Shown here: piece after piece, positions 8,431-17,290 of the stretch
How positions within the stretch are numbered: the first letter of the stretch is position 1
Layout of the letters: each line of letters starts with the position of its first letter
Origin: Streptomyces zingiberis
Lineage (GTDB): Bacteria; Actinomycetota; Actinomycetes; Streptomycetales; Streptomycetaceae
Length of the DNA: 64,000 nt
Reading direction: 5' to 3'
NCBI RefSeq assembly: GCF_012034935.1
Contig: NZ_JAATEN010000005.1
Location: 248,001 to 312,000, forward strand
Made by a program: the position numbers and the translations under genes
Notes under the pieces: generated by a model
Seen by the model: only the letters and a program-made list of their open reading frames with translations
Database searches by the model: none
What the model was told of the DNA's origin: nothing

Positions 8431-9942
8431 TCAGGCGTCGCGTGAGGCCAGGGTGACCACCGTGATGTCCGATTCCGCACCCACCCGCACCGGCGGGCCC
8501 CAGGCCCCGGCGCCCCGTGACACGTAGAGCTGGGTGTCCCCGTACCGCTCCAGCCCCGCGACGGTCGGGTTGGCGAGGGCCGCGAGGTACTCGCCCGGCC
8601 AGAGCTGGCCGCCGTGGGTGTGGCCGGAGAGCTGGAGGTCCACCCCGTGCCGTACCGCCTCGTCGATCAGCACCGGCTGGTGGGCGAGGAGCACCGACGC
8701 GCGCGCCGTGTCCCGGTCGCCCAGCGCCCGGCCGAAGTCCGGGCCCTGCGCGCCCGGCTCGGTCTCGGCCGCCAGGTCGTTGACGCCGGCCAGATCGAAG
8801 CCGGGCAGCTCGACGCGCTCGTTCTCCAGCGGCCGCACCCCGAGCTCCCGCACGTGGTCCACCCACTGGCCCGCCCCGGAGAAGTACTCGTGGTTGCCGG
8901 TGACGAAGAACGAGCCGTCGCGGGCGCGCAGATCGGCCAGGGGCTCCGCGGCCGGTCCGAGGTCCGCGACGTCCCCGTCCACGAGGTCGCCGACGATGGC
9001 CACCAGGTCCGGCTGGGTGCGGTTGACGGTCTCCACGACCCGCCGGGCGTGCGCACGGCCCAGCACCGGCCCGAGGTGGACGTCGCTCACCACGGCTATC
9101 CGGTAACCGTGCGCGGCCCGCGGCAGCTTGGCCAGCGGCACCGTGACCCGCTTGACCGCGGGGCCGTCCAGCACGCCGCGCGCGCCGTTGCCCACCGTGC
9201 CCAGCGCCACCGCGGAGGCCGCCACGGCCACCGTACGGGCCACGAACAGCCGGCGGGACGGTCCGGCGGGACGGTCCGCGCCCGGCCCGGGGGTGGCGGG
9301 CGCGGGCCCCTCGGTGGGGGTGGAGGGGCCGGCGTGGCCGGCGTCCCCGCCGGGTTCGCCGTGCGGTGTGCCGGGCCCGGTGCCGGTGCCGGTGCCGGAG
9401 GCGGTCCGCGCGGTGGCGGTGGCGGTGGCGGAGGGACCGGCGGCGGAGTGCGAGGTGGCGGACTCCTCCGGCACGGTGGCACCGCCACGGACGGCGGCCG
9501 TGGCCGGGGTGGCCCCGTCCTGGGCCGTCCCGTCCCGGGTGGTCCCGTCCCGGGCCGTCTCGTCCCGGGTGGTCCCGCTCGCGGCGGGCGGGTTCGGGGC
9601 CGGGGCCGCGCCGGCCCGGCGCGCGTCCCGGGCGGCGAGCAGCCGCAGCAGCACCGGGCGGACGGCCTCGCCGGCCAGCAGCGCCAGGGTCAGGTAGAGC
9701 ACCACGGCCAGCCAGAGATACCCGGGCCAGGCCAGCACCTGTTCCACCGCGAACGGCGCTCCCAGCCGGCCGCTGAGCTGTGACCCGAGGGTGGTCAGCG
9801 GCAGCGCGAAGGCCATGACCGTGCCGACACGCCGGCCCAGGCTGCCCGGCGCGGTGGTGTCGCGCACGATCCGGCGCCACAGGTACCAGTGGACGAGGCC
9901 CAGCACCCCGAGTATCAGCGCGAACACCAGAACGACGATCAC
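8431..9942 (-). CDS. membrane-bound metallophosphoesterase
   Basis: 503 aa. Three membrane helices in the first 90 residues, then a disordered linker of about 130 residues rich in TRDGT-type and Ala/Thr/Gly repeats, then RRLFVARTVAVAASAVALG (a further membrane segment with a twin-Arg look), then a calcineurin-like phosphoesterase domain. Metal-site motifs are all present: DVHLG (about residue 285), GDLVDGD, GNHEY and GHTHGGQ. GTG 9942 has GGAGGG 5 nt upstream and overlaps the stop of the preceding small membrane gene (GTGA). It resembles YkuE/YaeI-type lipid-pyrophosphate phosphoesterases; the substrate is not determined. Confidence 0.85.
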   Translation of the reverse strand: MIVVLVFALILGVLGLVHWYLWRRIVRDTTAPGSLGRRVGTVMAFALPLTTLGSQLSGRLGAPFAVEQVLAWPGYLWLAVVLYLTLALLAGEAVRPVLLRLLAARDARRAGAAPAPNPPAASGTTRDETARDGTTRDGTAQDGATPATAAVRGGATVPEESATSHSAAGPSATATATARTASGTGTGTGPGTPHGEPGGDAGHAGPSTPTEGPAPATPGPGADRPAGPSRRLFVARTVAVAASAVALGTVGNGARGVLDGPAVKRVTVPLAKLPRAAHGYRIAVVSDVHLGPVLGRAHARRVVETVNRTQPDLVAIVGDLVDGDVADLGPAAEPLADLRARDGSFFVTGNHEYFSGAGQWVDHVRELGVRPLENERVELPGFDLAGVNDLAAETEPGAQGPDFGRALGDRDTARASVLLAHQPVLIDEAVRHGVDLQLSGHTHGGQLWPGEYLAALANPTVAGLERYGDTQLYVSRGAGAWGPPVRVGAESDITVVTLASRDA

Positions 9943-10298
9943 GATCGCCCTCCGTCGGCTTCCGCCCCGTTCCCGGAGACCTCCGCGGCCCCCGGGCCGC
10001 CGGCCGCCGCCCGGCGCACCGCCCGCCAGGCCCGGACCCCGCGCAGCCCCACCAGCCCGACGGCGGTCCCCAGCAGGAAGGAGGCGACGGCGAGCAGCAG
10101 GTGCACCCAGAAGTACGCGGTCGGCTCCCCCGCGTCGTCGAAGGCCAGCCCGCTGCCGTTGCCCCAGAGGTTCTTGACGAAGGTGATCCAGATGACCCAG
10201 CTCCACACGCCGAAGGCGAGCAGGAACCAGGACGTCCGGGGGCCCAGCACCGGAGGCCGGGGAACGGTGGCCGGAGGGTCCACTGCGGTACGCGACAT
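9939..10298 (-). CDS. small membrane protein, SCO4848-like
   Basis: 119 aa, two membrane helices: SWFLLAFGVWSWVIWITFVK and FWVHLLLAVASFLLGTAVGL. The first segment with WSWVIWITFVKNLW is characteristic of a conserved Streptomyces membrane family of unknown function. The C-terminal tail is Ala/Gly-rich and longer than I recall for the family. ATG 10298 is preceded by GATACT and 7 nt, fitting a leaderless start. Its stop overlaps the metallophosphoesterase start, so the two form one operon. Confidence 0.8.
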   Translation of the reverse strand: MSRTAVDPPATVPRPPVLGPRTSWFLLAFGVWSWVIWITFVKNLWGNGSGLAFDDAGEPTAYFWVHLLLAVASFLLGTAVGLVGLRGVRAWRAVRRAAAGGPGAAEVSGNGAEADGGRS

Positions 10299-10311
10299 GC
10301 GGTCCAGTATC
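10299..10311 (-). promoter_or_regulatory. leaderless promoter, -10 GATACT
   Basis: On the minus strand GATACT (10311-10306) is followed by 7 nt and then the ATG of the small membrane protein, with no Shine-Dalgarno. The remaining 370 bp up to the divergent carboxypeptidase promoter show no gene. Confidence 0.45.
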
Positions 10312-10670
10312 ACCGCACGCCACACCACCCACCCGCGCGGGTCGGCGCGGCGCCGGGCGCGTCCGCCCCCGCGCGCGGGTCCGCGCGCACTCCCGGCCAT
10401 GCCCGCTCCGCCCGCCGGGATGCCCTCCCGCCTGTCCGCGCCTCCATCCGACGGCGGGCCGGGGACGCGCGCCGCCGCTCGGGGCACGGCCCCGCTCCCA
10501 GGCCGTCCCCCGCCGTCCCGACGGCATCCGGGCCGCACCCGGGTCGCCGGCCGCCCCGTGCGGCGGTACGGGCGCCGGGCGCACGGACGGCGCGGCCCGG
10601 CCGCGCCCGTCCCGTGGCCACCGTGGCGCAACTCGGCCGTATCGGAGTGCCGTTCGCTCCCGGGACGCGG

Positions 10671-10683
10671 TACTTTCACCGTC
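10671..10683 (+). promoter_or_regulatory. leaderless promoter, -10 TACTTT
   Basis: TACTTT at 10671-10676, then CACCGTC, then GTG 10684. The spacing of 7 nt and lack of a Shine-Dalgarno indicate a leaderless mRNA. The 13 nt GTACTTTCACCGT are identical to those before the UraD-like gene. Confidence 0.55.
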
Positions 10684-12024
10684 GTGCCTGTTTCGCCACC
10701 GGCCGTACCGGCCGCCCGTACCGTCCCGCCCCGGCGGGGACGTCTCATATCGGCCGTACCGGCCCTCCTCGCCGCCCTGCTGCTCTCCCCCGTCCTCGCG
10801 GGGCCCGCGCACGCCGCGGACCGGGACGACGGGAAGGAGAAGGCGCCGAAACCCCCCGCCCGGATGTCCACGGTGGGCGGTGACCGGCTCGGCCGGCCCG
10901 GCACCCAGGCCGACCCGGGCCCGGACGCCCCCGGCCTGCCGAAGAAGCTGACCGCACGCGCCTGGATCGTGGCCGACGCCGAGTCGGGCGACGTGCTCGC
11001 CGCGCACAACGCCCACTGGCGGCTCCCGCCCGCGTCCACCCTGAAGATGCTCTTCGCGGACACCGTGCTGCCCGCGTTCGACCCGGAGCAGGAGCACAAG
11101 GCGCTCCGCTCGGAGCTGGAGAGCGTCGGCCCGGGCAGCAGCGCGGTGGGCGTCAAGGAGGACCTCACCTACACCGTGCGGGACCTGTGGCTCGGGGTCT
11201 TCCTCCGCTCCGGCAACGACGCGGTGCACGTGCTGTCCGCGATGAACGGGGGCATCGACAAGACCGTCCGGGAGATGCAGAAGCACGCCAAGGAGCTCAA
11301 CGCCCTGGACACCACCGTCGTCAGCCCCGACGGGTACGACGCCCCGGGCCAGGTCAGCAGCGCCTACGACCTGACGCTGTTCGCCCGCTCCGGGCTGCAG
11401 AACCCGGACTTCCGCGACTACTCCTCGACGCTCACCGCCGACTTCCCCGGCGAGTGGAAGAAGGACAAGAAGACCGGGAAGAAGAAGCGGACCACCTTCG
11501 CGATCCAGAACACCGACCGGCTGCTCACCGGCGACTACGACCTCCCCGCGTACGAGGGCCTCGCCGGGATCAAGAACGGCTACACCTCCCAGGCCGGCTA
11601 CACCTTCACCGGAGTCGCGCAGCGCGGTGAGCGGAAGCTGCTGGTCACCGTGATGAACCCGGAGTCGGAGAAGCACAACGCGGTCTACCGGGAGGCGGCG
11701 AAGCTGCTGGACTGGGGCTTCGCCGCGGCCGGGAAGACGGAGCCGGTCGGCACCCTGGTCCCGCCCCGGAGCGCGGAGACGCCCGGTCACGGAGAGGCGG
11801 GCGGCAGCAGCGGCGAGAACGGCCAGGACGGCAAGAACACAGCTGGTGACGGAGCGGCCACCGCGGGTTCCGGCGGCGAGGCGGCCGGCCGGGAATCCGG
11901 CGGCGGGCTGGGGACCGTGCTGGGCCTCACGGCCGGGCTGCTGGTGGTACTGGCCGCGGCGGGGCTGCTGCTGCACCGCCGCTGGCCGCTGCCGGAGCTG
12001 GTGAGGCAGCGGCCGGAGGACTGA
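10684..12024 (+). CDS. D-alanyl-D-alanine carboxypeptidase (serine-type, S11)
   Basis: Trims the terminal D-Ala of peptidoglycan stem peptides outside the membrane. 446 aa. Signal peptide of about 44 residues ending AGPAHA. Penicillin-binding motifs: S118-T-L-K121, S176-G-N178 and K297-N-G299 in place of the usual KTG. A Lys-rich stretch (KKDKKTGKKKR, about 259-269) lies in the catalytic domain. The C-terminus has a Gly/Glu-rich linker and one membrane helix (LGLTAGLLVVLAAAGLLL) with a short basic tail, so it is anchored at both ends or at the C-terminus after signal cleavage. Monocistronic; a hairpin follows. Confidence 0.93.
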   Translation: MPVSPPAVPAARTVPPRRGRLISAVPALLAALLLSPVLAGPAHAADRDDGKEKAPKPPARMSTVGGDRLGRPGTQADPGPDAPGLPKKLTARAWIVADAESGDVLAAHNAHWRLPPASTLKMLFADTVLPAFDPEQEHKALRSELESVGPGSSAVGVKEDLTYTVRDLWLGVFLRSGNDAVHVLSAMNGGIDKTVREMQKHAKELNALDTTVVSPDGYDAPGQVSSAYDLTLFARSGLQNPDFRDYSSTLTADFPGEWKKDKKTGKKKRTTFAIQNTDRLLTGDYDLPAYEGLAGIKNGYTSQAGYTFTGVAQRGERKLLVTVMNPESEKHNAVYREAAKLLDWGFAAAGKTEPVGTLVPPRSAETPGHGEAGGSSGENGQDGKNTAGDGAATAGSGGEAAGRESGGGLGTVLGLTAGLLVVLAAAGLLLHRRWPLPELVRQRPED

Positions 12025-12097
12025 CGACCGCCGTCCCGGGCCGGCACCACGGGCTCCACGGCCCCGCGCCGCGCTCACGCCGCGGTCCCACCGCGGT

Positions 12098-12128
12098 CCT
12101 GAGGCCCGGCGGCGCGCCGGGCCTCAGG
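12098..12128. terminator. hairpin terminator between convergent genes
   Basis: CCTGAGGCCCGGC (12098-12110) pairs with 12116-12128 across a 5-nt loop. It lies 74 nt after the carboxypeptidase stop and touches the last codons of the convergent YihY gene, so it could serve both. Confidence 0.75.
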
Positions 12129-13272
12129 GCCGGACCGCCGGAGGTGCCGGCCGCGGCGCCGCGGCTGCCGCGTCACCGGCGGCGGCCGCCGGGGACGGTG
12201 GCGCCGGGGACGCCGGGGGTGCCGGAGCGGGTACGGCGGCACCCGGAGCACGCGCGGCGACCGCCGTCCCGCCGCCCGCGGCGGCCGGCGGGGCCGCGAC
12301 GGGCGCGGGTTCCGGCACGGGTTCCGTCGCGGGTTCCGTAACAAGTTCCGTAGCGGTGACGGACGCGCCGGCGGGCGGTTCACCCGGCAGCGACTCGGGC
12401 GGGGCGCCCGCTCCGGCGGCTTCCCGCGGGCCCTCGGTCGCCGTCCAGGCGGCACAGAAGAGCAGCAGCCGGGCCATGAGGTTGATCCAGATCAGCAGGG
12501 CCACCGGCACGCCGAAGGCGCCGTAGACGCTCTTCCCGGCCACCCCCTGGAGATAGCCGCTGAGGCCCAGCTTGAGCAGTTCGAAGCCGACGGCGCCGAT
12601 GAGACCCGCGAAGAGCACGGCCCGGCGGCCGGGGCGCACCCGCGGCAGCCCGGTCAGCAGGTAGGAGAGGATCAGGAAGTCCGCGAGGACACCGATGGCG
12701 AGCCCGGCGAGGAGGAGCAGCACCCGGCCCACGCCGCCCTCGTCGAGCCCCAGCCGGTCGGCGGCCCAGCCCACCGCGCTGCTCGCGAAGGCGGAGCCGC
12801 CCGCGGCGCAGAGGCCCAGCGCGGCCAGGCCCAGCAGCACCACGCCGTCCTTCAGCCGCAGCAGCACCGGGTTGCCCGGATCCTCCTCCTTGCGCCAGAC
12901 GGCGCGCAGGCACTCGCGGAGCGAGCCGACCCAGAGGGTGCCGGTGACCAGCAACAGCGTGCCGGAGACCAGGCCGACGGTCCCGGCATCGGTGACGAGG
13001 CGGGAGAGGCCGAGCCCCTCGGCGGAGAGCGGCACCTGCTCGGCGAGCTGCCGCTCCAGCTCGCGCACCTGCGCCGGGCCGAGCAGCGCGGCGGTGATCG
13101 TGACGCCCAGGCTGATCAGCGGGAAGACGGCGACGAAGCTGAAGAAGCTGACAGCGGCGGCGAGCCGGTCCCAGTGCACCTCCCCGAGCCGCCGGAACGC
13201 CCGGCCTGCGTGGGTACGCAGCAGCCGCGTGACGGCGGGGCCCACGACGGGGAGCTTCCTCAGCCGGTTCAT
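12124..13272 (-). CDS. YihY/BrkB family inner membrane protein
   Basis: 382 aa integral membrane protein of unknown biochemical function. The N-terminal conserved part (LAAAVSFFSFVAVFPLISLG, then the GTLWVGSLRECLRAVW segment) and the late VAGKSVYGAFGVPVALLIWI define the family; about six membrane helices end near residue 280. The last 100 residues are a disordered Pro/Ala/Val tail with VTEPATEPVPEPAP-like repeats. ATG 13272 has TGGAGG 8 nt upstream. Confidence 0.88.
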   Translation of the reverse strand: MNRLRKLPVVGPAVTRLLRTHAGRAFRRLGEVHWDRLAAAVSFFSFVAVFPLISLGVTITAALLGPAQVRELERQLAEQVPLSAEGLGLSRLVTDAGTVGLVSGTLLLVTGTLWVGSLRECLRAVWRKEEDPGNPVLLRLKDGVVLLGLAALGLCAAGGSAFASSAVGWAADRLGLDEGGVGRVLLLLAGLAIGVLADFLILSYLLTGLPRVRPGRRAVLFAGLIGAVGFELLKLGLSGYLQGVAGKSVYGAFGVPVALLIWINLMARLLLFCAAWTATEGPREAAGAGAPPESLPGEPPAGASVTATELVTEPATEPVPEPAPVAAPPAAAGGGTAVAARAPGAAVPAPAPPASPAPPSPAAAAGDAAAAAPRPAPPAVRP

Positions 13273-13437
13273 GTCGGTCCTCCACCCAGGTCCCGGGGGA
13301 GCGAGCGCCCCGGGTCACCGCCTCTTCTCCTCCTGCTTCTCCCCCGCATCGCGGCTCGGAAGCGCAGCTCAGCGGTGCGGCCCGGCAACGGGCGCAGGGG
13401 TGGGGCCCGGTTCCCCCCGGTGGTGCCGGAGCGGGCC

Positions 13438-13453
13438 CCCGCGCCGGCGCGGG
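13438..13453 (-). terminator. GC palindrome downstream of the ligase-like gene
   Basis: CCCGCGCCGGCGCGGG is a perfect 16-bp palindrome, repeated almost exactly once more immediately next to the stop codon at 13474. It is placed to act as a terminator of the minus-strand gene; no T-run is seen. Confidence 0.4.
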
Positions 13454-13473
13454 CCCCCGCGCCGGCGCGGCCG

Positions 13474-14052
13474 TCAGAAGCGGGGCAGGGAGGCGGCCGG
13501 CGCGGGCCGGGCCGGGCAGCCGGGATCCGGGGCGTCCTGGCCGAACGGGTATTCGTTCAGCATCCGCCACTGCCCGTCGGCCGCCTGCTCGTAGAGGGCG
13601 AAGCCGGGAGCCGTCCAGGCGGCCGTGTAGTCGGCCAGCTCCACCATCGCCCGGTCCATCGACTCCTCCGAGGTGCCGTGGGCGACGGTCACATGCGGGT
13701 GGTACGGGAAGAGCAGCTCCCGGGCCACGGGGCCGGAACGCACCCGTTCCTGGAGCTCGGCGCAGTCCGGGACGCCCTCGACCAGCTTGACGAAGACCAC
13801 CGGCGAGACCGGCCGGAAGGTCCCGGTGCCGTCCAGGCGCACCGGGAAGGGACGGCCATCCGCCGCCACCTCCGCGAGATGGCGCCGGAAGTCCGGCAGC
13901 AGGGCGACGTCGACCTCCGTGGGCGGCAGCAGCGTGACGTGCGTGCGGATGTGGTACGCGGCGGTGTCCCCGAAGCCCGCGCGCCGCTCCTGGAGCTGGC
14001 TGCCGTACGGCTCCGGGACCGCGAGCGAAACGCCGAGCGTCACGGTCCCCAC
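13474..14052 (-). CDS. 2'-5' RNA ligase family protein (2H phosphoesterase)
   Basis: 192 aa. Two HxT motifs of the 2H phosphoesterase fold are visible: HVTLLPP (about residue 38) and HVTVAHG (about residue 120), with the usual 80-residue spacing. Members act on 2'-5' or cyclic phosphodiester bonds; the substrate here is unknown. GTG 14052 is chosen for the AGGAG sequence 6 nt upstream. The C-terminal 25 residues are Pro/Ala-rich and not conserved. Monocistronic on the minus strand. Confidence 0.85.
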   Translation of the reverse strand: MGTVTLGVSLAVPEPYGSQLQERRAGFGDTAAYHIRTHVTLLPPTEVDVALLPDFRRHLAEVAADGRPFPVRLDGTGTFRPVSPVVFVKLVEGVPDCAELQERVRSGPVARELLFPYHPHVTVAHGTSEESMDRAMVELADYTAAWTAPGFALYEQAADGQWRMLNEYPFGQDAPDPGCPARPAPAASLPRF

Positions 14053-14447
14053 GTCGTTCTCCTCTGCTGCAGTCGGTGGCTCGGTCCCGCCGGCCCGGCC
14101 GGTCCCGTCGGTGCTGTCGACCCGTTCTGGTGATCCGGACGTGCCCGCCTCCTCGGTGTGCCCTGGGGTGGTGCTCCTGCGGTGGTGCTCCTGTGGTGGG
14201 TGGGCCGGCGCCGGGCGGTGCCGGTACCGCTCCCGGTACCTCCCGGCGGTTCGGTCCCTGCGGTGTCCTGTCGGTGTTTCCGGTGTTTCCGGTGTTCCGG
14301 TGTTCCGGTGTTGCCGGTGTTCTGTCGCGCTGCTGTGTGTGGTCCGGTGCGTGTTCTCCGTGCGTGTACCTGTGGTACGTACGCCGGGCGGATCCCGCTC
14401 CCGGCGGGCCCGGCCCGTGTCCGGCGGACGGGGTCCGGGCCCCGCGG
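14053..14447. other. gene-free stretch with (C)CGGTGTT(T) repeats
   Basis: Nearly 400 bp between trpS and the ligase-like gene with no believable gene. 14272-14321 carries about six imperfect copies of an 8-9 bp unit CGGTGTTTC/CGGTGTTC. The base composition is richer in T on the plus strand than in the surroundings. Confidence 0.5.
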
Positions 14448-15461
14448 TCAGTGCTTGGCGGTCAGGAAACCCACCCGCTCGTAGACGAGGGCGAGGGTCT
14501 CGGCCGCGACGGCCCGGGCCTTCTCGGCGCCCTGGGCCAGGATCGAGTTCAGCGTTCCCGGGTCGTCCAGATATTCCCGGGTCCGGTCGCGGAAGGGCGT
14601 CACCCAGTCGAGCAGCACGTCGGCCAGGTCCGTCTTCAGCGCGCCGTACCCCTTGCCCTCGTAACGCTGTTCCAGCTCGGCGACGGTGGTGTCGGCGAGG
14701 GAGGCGTAGATGGTGAGGAGGTTGCTGATGCCGGGCTTCTTCTCCTCGTCGTAGCGGATCACCGTGTCGGTGTCGGTGACCGCGCTCCGGATCTTCTTGG
14801 CGGAGCTGCGCGGCTCGTCCAGCAGGTTGACGATGCCCTTGGGTGTGGAGGCGGACTTGCTCATCTTGACCGACGGGTCCTGAAGGTCGGTGATCCGGGC
14901 CGTCTCCGGGACGATGAAGGCGTCGGGCACCGTGAACGTCTCGCCGTAGCGGGCGTTGAAGCGCTCGGCGAGGACGCGGGTCAGCTCCAGGTGCTGCCGC
15001 TGGTCACCGCCGACGGGCACGGCGTCGGACCGGTAGAGCAGGATGTCGGCGGCCATCAGCACCGGATAGGTGAAGAGGCCCACCGTGGTGCGGTCGGCGC
15101 CCTGCTTGACGGACTTGTCCTTGAACTGCGTCATCCGGGACGCCTCGCCGAAGCCGGTGAGGCAGTTGAGCACCCAGGCGAGCTGGGCGTGCTCGGGGAC
15201 GTGGCTCTGGATGAAGACGGTGCAGCGCTCCGGGTCGAGCCCGGCGGCGAGGAGCTGCGCCGCCGCGATCCGGGCGTTGGCGCGGAGGGCCTCCGCGTCC
15301 TGCACGACGGTCAGCGCGTGCAGGTCCACCACCATGTAGAAGGCGTCGTGGGTCTCCTGCTGGGCCACCCACTGCCGGACCGCGCCCAGGTAGTTCCCCA
15401 GGTGGAACGAACCGGAGGTGGGCTGGATACCGGAGAGCACACGAGGTCGATCAAGGGCCAT
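14448..15461 (-). CDS. trpS: tryptophan--tRNA ligase
   Basis: Charges tRNA(Trp). 337 aa, class I Rossmann fold. The HIGH-like motif is FHLGN within [19 protein letters not shown], and the KMSKS loop is exact (VKMSKSAST). [13 protein letters not shown] is the family dimer/Trp-site segment. It corresponds by synteny to the housekeeping TrpRS of Streptomyces (second paralog, the indolmycin-resistance type, lies elsewhere in those genomes). Start ATG 15461 carries GGAG only a few nt upstream. Confidence 0.95.
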   Translation of the reverse strand: MALDRPRVLSGIQPTSGSFHLGNYLGAVRQWVAQQETHDAFYMVVDLHALTVVQDAEALRANARIAAAQLLAAGLDPERCTVFIQSHVPEHAQLAWVLNCLTGFGEASRMTQFKDKSVKQGADRTTVGLFTYPVLMAADILLYRSDAVPVGGDQRQHLELTRVLAERFNARYGETFTVPDAFIVPETARITDLQDPSVKMSKSASTPKGIVNLLDEPRSSAKKIRSAVTDTDTVIRYDEEKKPGISNLLTIYASLADTTVAELEQRYEGKGYGALKTDLADVLLDWVTPFRDRTREYLDDPGTLNSILAQGAEKARAVAAETLALVYERVGFLTAKH

Positions 15462-15638
15462 GGCTCCATTGTCTCAGGTGTGCGGGCGCTCCCGACCCCC
15501 CGATTCCGGAACCCGTCGGGGGGGATGTGCGCGCAATGCGTGCGATCGCCGGCGGAAATCGGCGAAGGTGGGAAGGAGACCGGGCCACGGGCCGGCGGAG
15601 GCCGGGTAGCTCGTGTCCGAGACCCCCTTGGAGGAGCC

Positions 15639-17027
15639 ATGACAGCGCGTTCGGATCACAGCGGCACCGGCGCCTCCACGGCGTCCGGCACCCCGGCTCC
15701 GGCCCCGGCCCCGGCCCCCGCCCCGGGTTCTCCGGCTCCCTCCGGCTCCCCGGGTTCCGACGGTTCTCCCGGCCGTTCCGGCCCCTCCGGCCCCTCCCGC
15801 TCCCCGGACACGGCTTCGGCGGCCGTCGCCGCCGCGGAGGCCCACACCGCGCGGAACTACCACCCGCTGCCGGTGGTGGTGGCCACCGCCGAGGGCGCGT
15901 GGGTGACGGATGTCGAGGGGCGCCGTTATCTGGACCTGCTGGCCGGGTACTCGGCGCTCAATTTCGGCCATCGTCACCCACGGCTGATCGCCGCCGCCCG
16001 GGACCAGCTCGACCGGGTCACGCTCACCTCCCGCGCCTTCCACCACGACCGTTTCGCGGAATTCTGCGCCCGGCTGGCGGAGCTGTGCGGCATGGAGGCC
16101 GTGCTGCCGATGAACACCGGCGCCGAGGCCGTGGAGACCGCCGTGAAAACGGCCCGCAAATGGGGCTACCGGGTCAAGGGCGTCCCGGACGGCCGCGCCA
16201 GGATCGTCGTCGCGGAGGGCAACTTCCACGGCCGGACGACGACGGTCGTCAGCTTCTCCACCGACCCGGAGGCCCGCGCCGACCACGGCCCCTACACCCC
16301 CGGCTTCGACATCGTCCCCTACGGCGACCTGGCGGCGCTGGAGGCGGCGGTCGGGGAGGACACCGTCGCCGTGCTGCTGGAACCGGTGCAGGGCGAGGCG
16401 GGGGTGGTGGTGCCGCCCGACGGCTATCTCGCGGGGGTGCGGGAGCTGACCCGGGAGCGGGGCGTGCTCTTCGTCGCGGACGAGATCCAGTCGGGGCTGG
16501 GCCGCACCGGCCGCACCTTCGCCTGCGAGCACGAGGGCGTCACCCCGGACGTCTATCTGCTGGGCAAGGCGCTGGGCGGCGGGATCGTGCCGGTCTCGGC
16601 GGTGGTGTCCTCCCAGGAGGTGCTGGGGGTGTTCCGCCCCGGGGAGCACGGCTCCACGTTCGGCGGCAACCCGCTGGCGTGCGCGGTCGCCCTGGAGGTC
16701 GTCGCCCTGCTGGAGTCCGGCGCGTACCAGCGCCGCGCGGCGGCCCTGGGTGACCGCCTCCACCGGGGGCTCGCCCCGCTGGTGGCGGACGGACTGCTCG
16801 CGGCGGTGCGGGGGCGCGGGCTGTGGGCCGGCCTGGACCTCCCGCCGGGCGCCGGCACCGGGCGGCAGCTCTCGGAGCGGCTGCTGGAGCGGGGTGTGCT
16901 GGTGAAGGACACCCACGGGGCGACCGTCCGCCTCGCGCCGCCGCTGGTGATCTCCGAGGAGGATCTGGACTGGGGGATGGCACGGCTCCGGGAGGCGCTG
17001 CGGCCGGAGACGCCGCCCATCGGCTGA
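15639..17027 (+). CDS. rocD: ornithine--oxo-acid transaminase
   Basis: PLP enzyme converting ornithine and 2-oxoglutarate to glutamate semialdehyde and glutamate. 462 aa from ATG 15639 (GGAGG 3-4 nt upstream). The first 57 residues are a Pro/Gly/Ser low-complexity extension not normal for the family. The fold then matches class III aminotransferases: MNTGAEAVETAVK (158-170), GNFHGRT, DEIQSGLGRTG (281-291) and the PLP Lys310 in LLGKALGGG. Divergent from trpS. No arginase or regulator gene is adjacent, so its use in arginine/proline metabolism is inferred from the family. Confidence 0.9.
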   Translation: MTARSDHSGTGASTASGTPAPAPAPAPAPGSPAPSGSPGSDGSPGRSGPSGPSRSPDTASAAVAAAEAHTARNYHPLPVVVATAEGAWVTDVEGRRYLDLLAGYSALNFGHRHPRLIAAARDQLDRVTLTSRAFHHDRFAEFCARLAELCGMEAVLPMNTGAEAVETAVKTARKWGYRVKGVPDGRARIVVAEGNFHGRTTTVVSFSTDPEARADHGPYTPGFDIVPYGDLAALEAAVGEDTVAVLLEPVQGEAGVVVPPDGYLAGVRELTRERGVLFVADEIQSGLGRTGRTFACEHEGVTPDVYLLGKALGGGIVPVSAVVSSQEVLGVFRPGEHGSTFGGNPLACAVALEVVALLESGAYQRRAAALGDRLHRGLAPLVADGLLAAVRGRGLWAGLDLPPGAGTGRQLSERLLERGVLVKDTHGATVRLAPPLVISEEDLDWGMARLREALRPETPPIG

Positions 17028-17227
17028 GGTCGAGGTGAGGCGACCTGCGGTCCGGGGACCGGGGGCCGCGCGAGCCGGGGGCCGCACGCCACAGGGCCCC
17101 GCCCGGGCGGGAGGACCCGGCGGCCCGGCGGCCCGGCGGTCCGGCGGCCCGGCGGTCCGGCGGCCCGGCAGGACAGGGCAGCGGTGGAAGCCAGGTGACC
17201 GCCCCGGCGCGCGGCCCTCCGCGCGGC

Positions 17228-17289
17228 GGCGCGGCAGCCGGGAGCGGCGCGGCACACCGGACCGGCGCGGCAGCCGGGAGCGGCGCGGG
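17228..17289. repeat. two copies of a 25-bp direct repeat in a low-complexity spacer
   Basis: The block GGCGCGGCAGCCGGGAGCGG plus CGCGG occurs at 17228 and again at 17264, 36 bp apart, just downstream of the MocR stop. The preceding 17100-17175 is a run of GGCGGCCC/GGCGGTCC units. No gene in 17028-17290. Confidence 0.55.
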
Positions 17290-17290
17290 A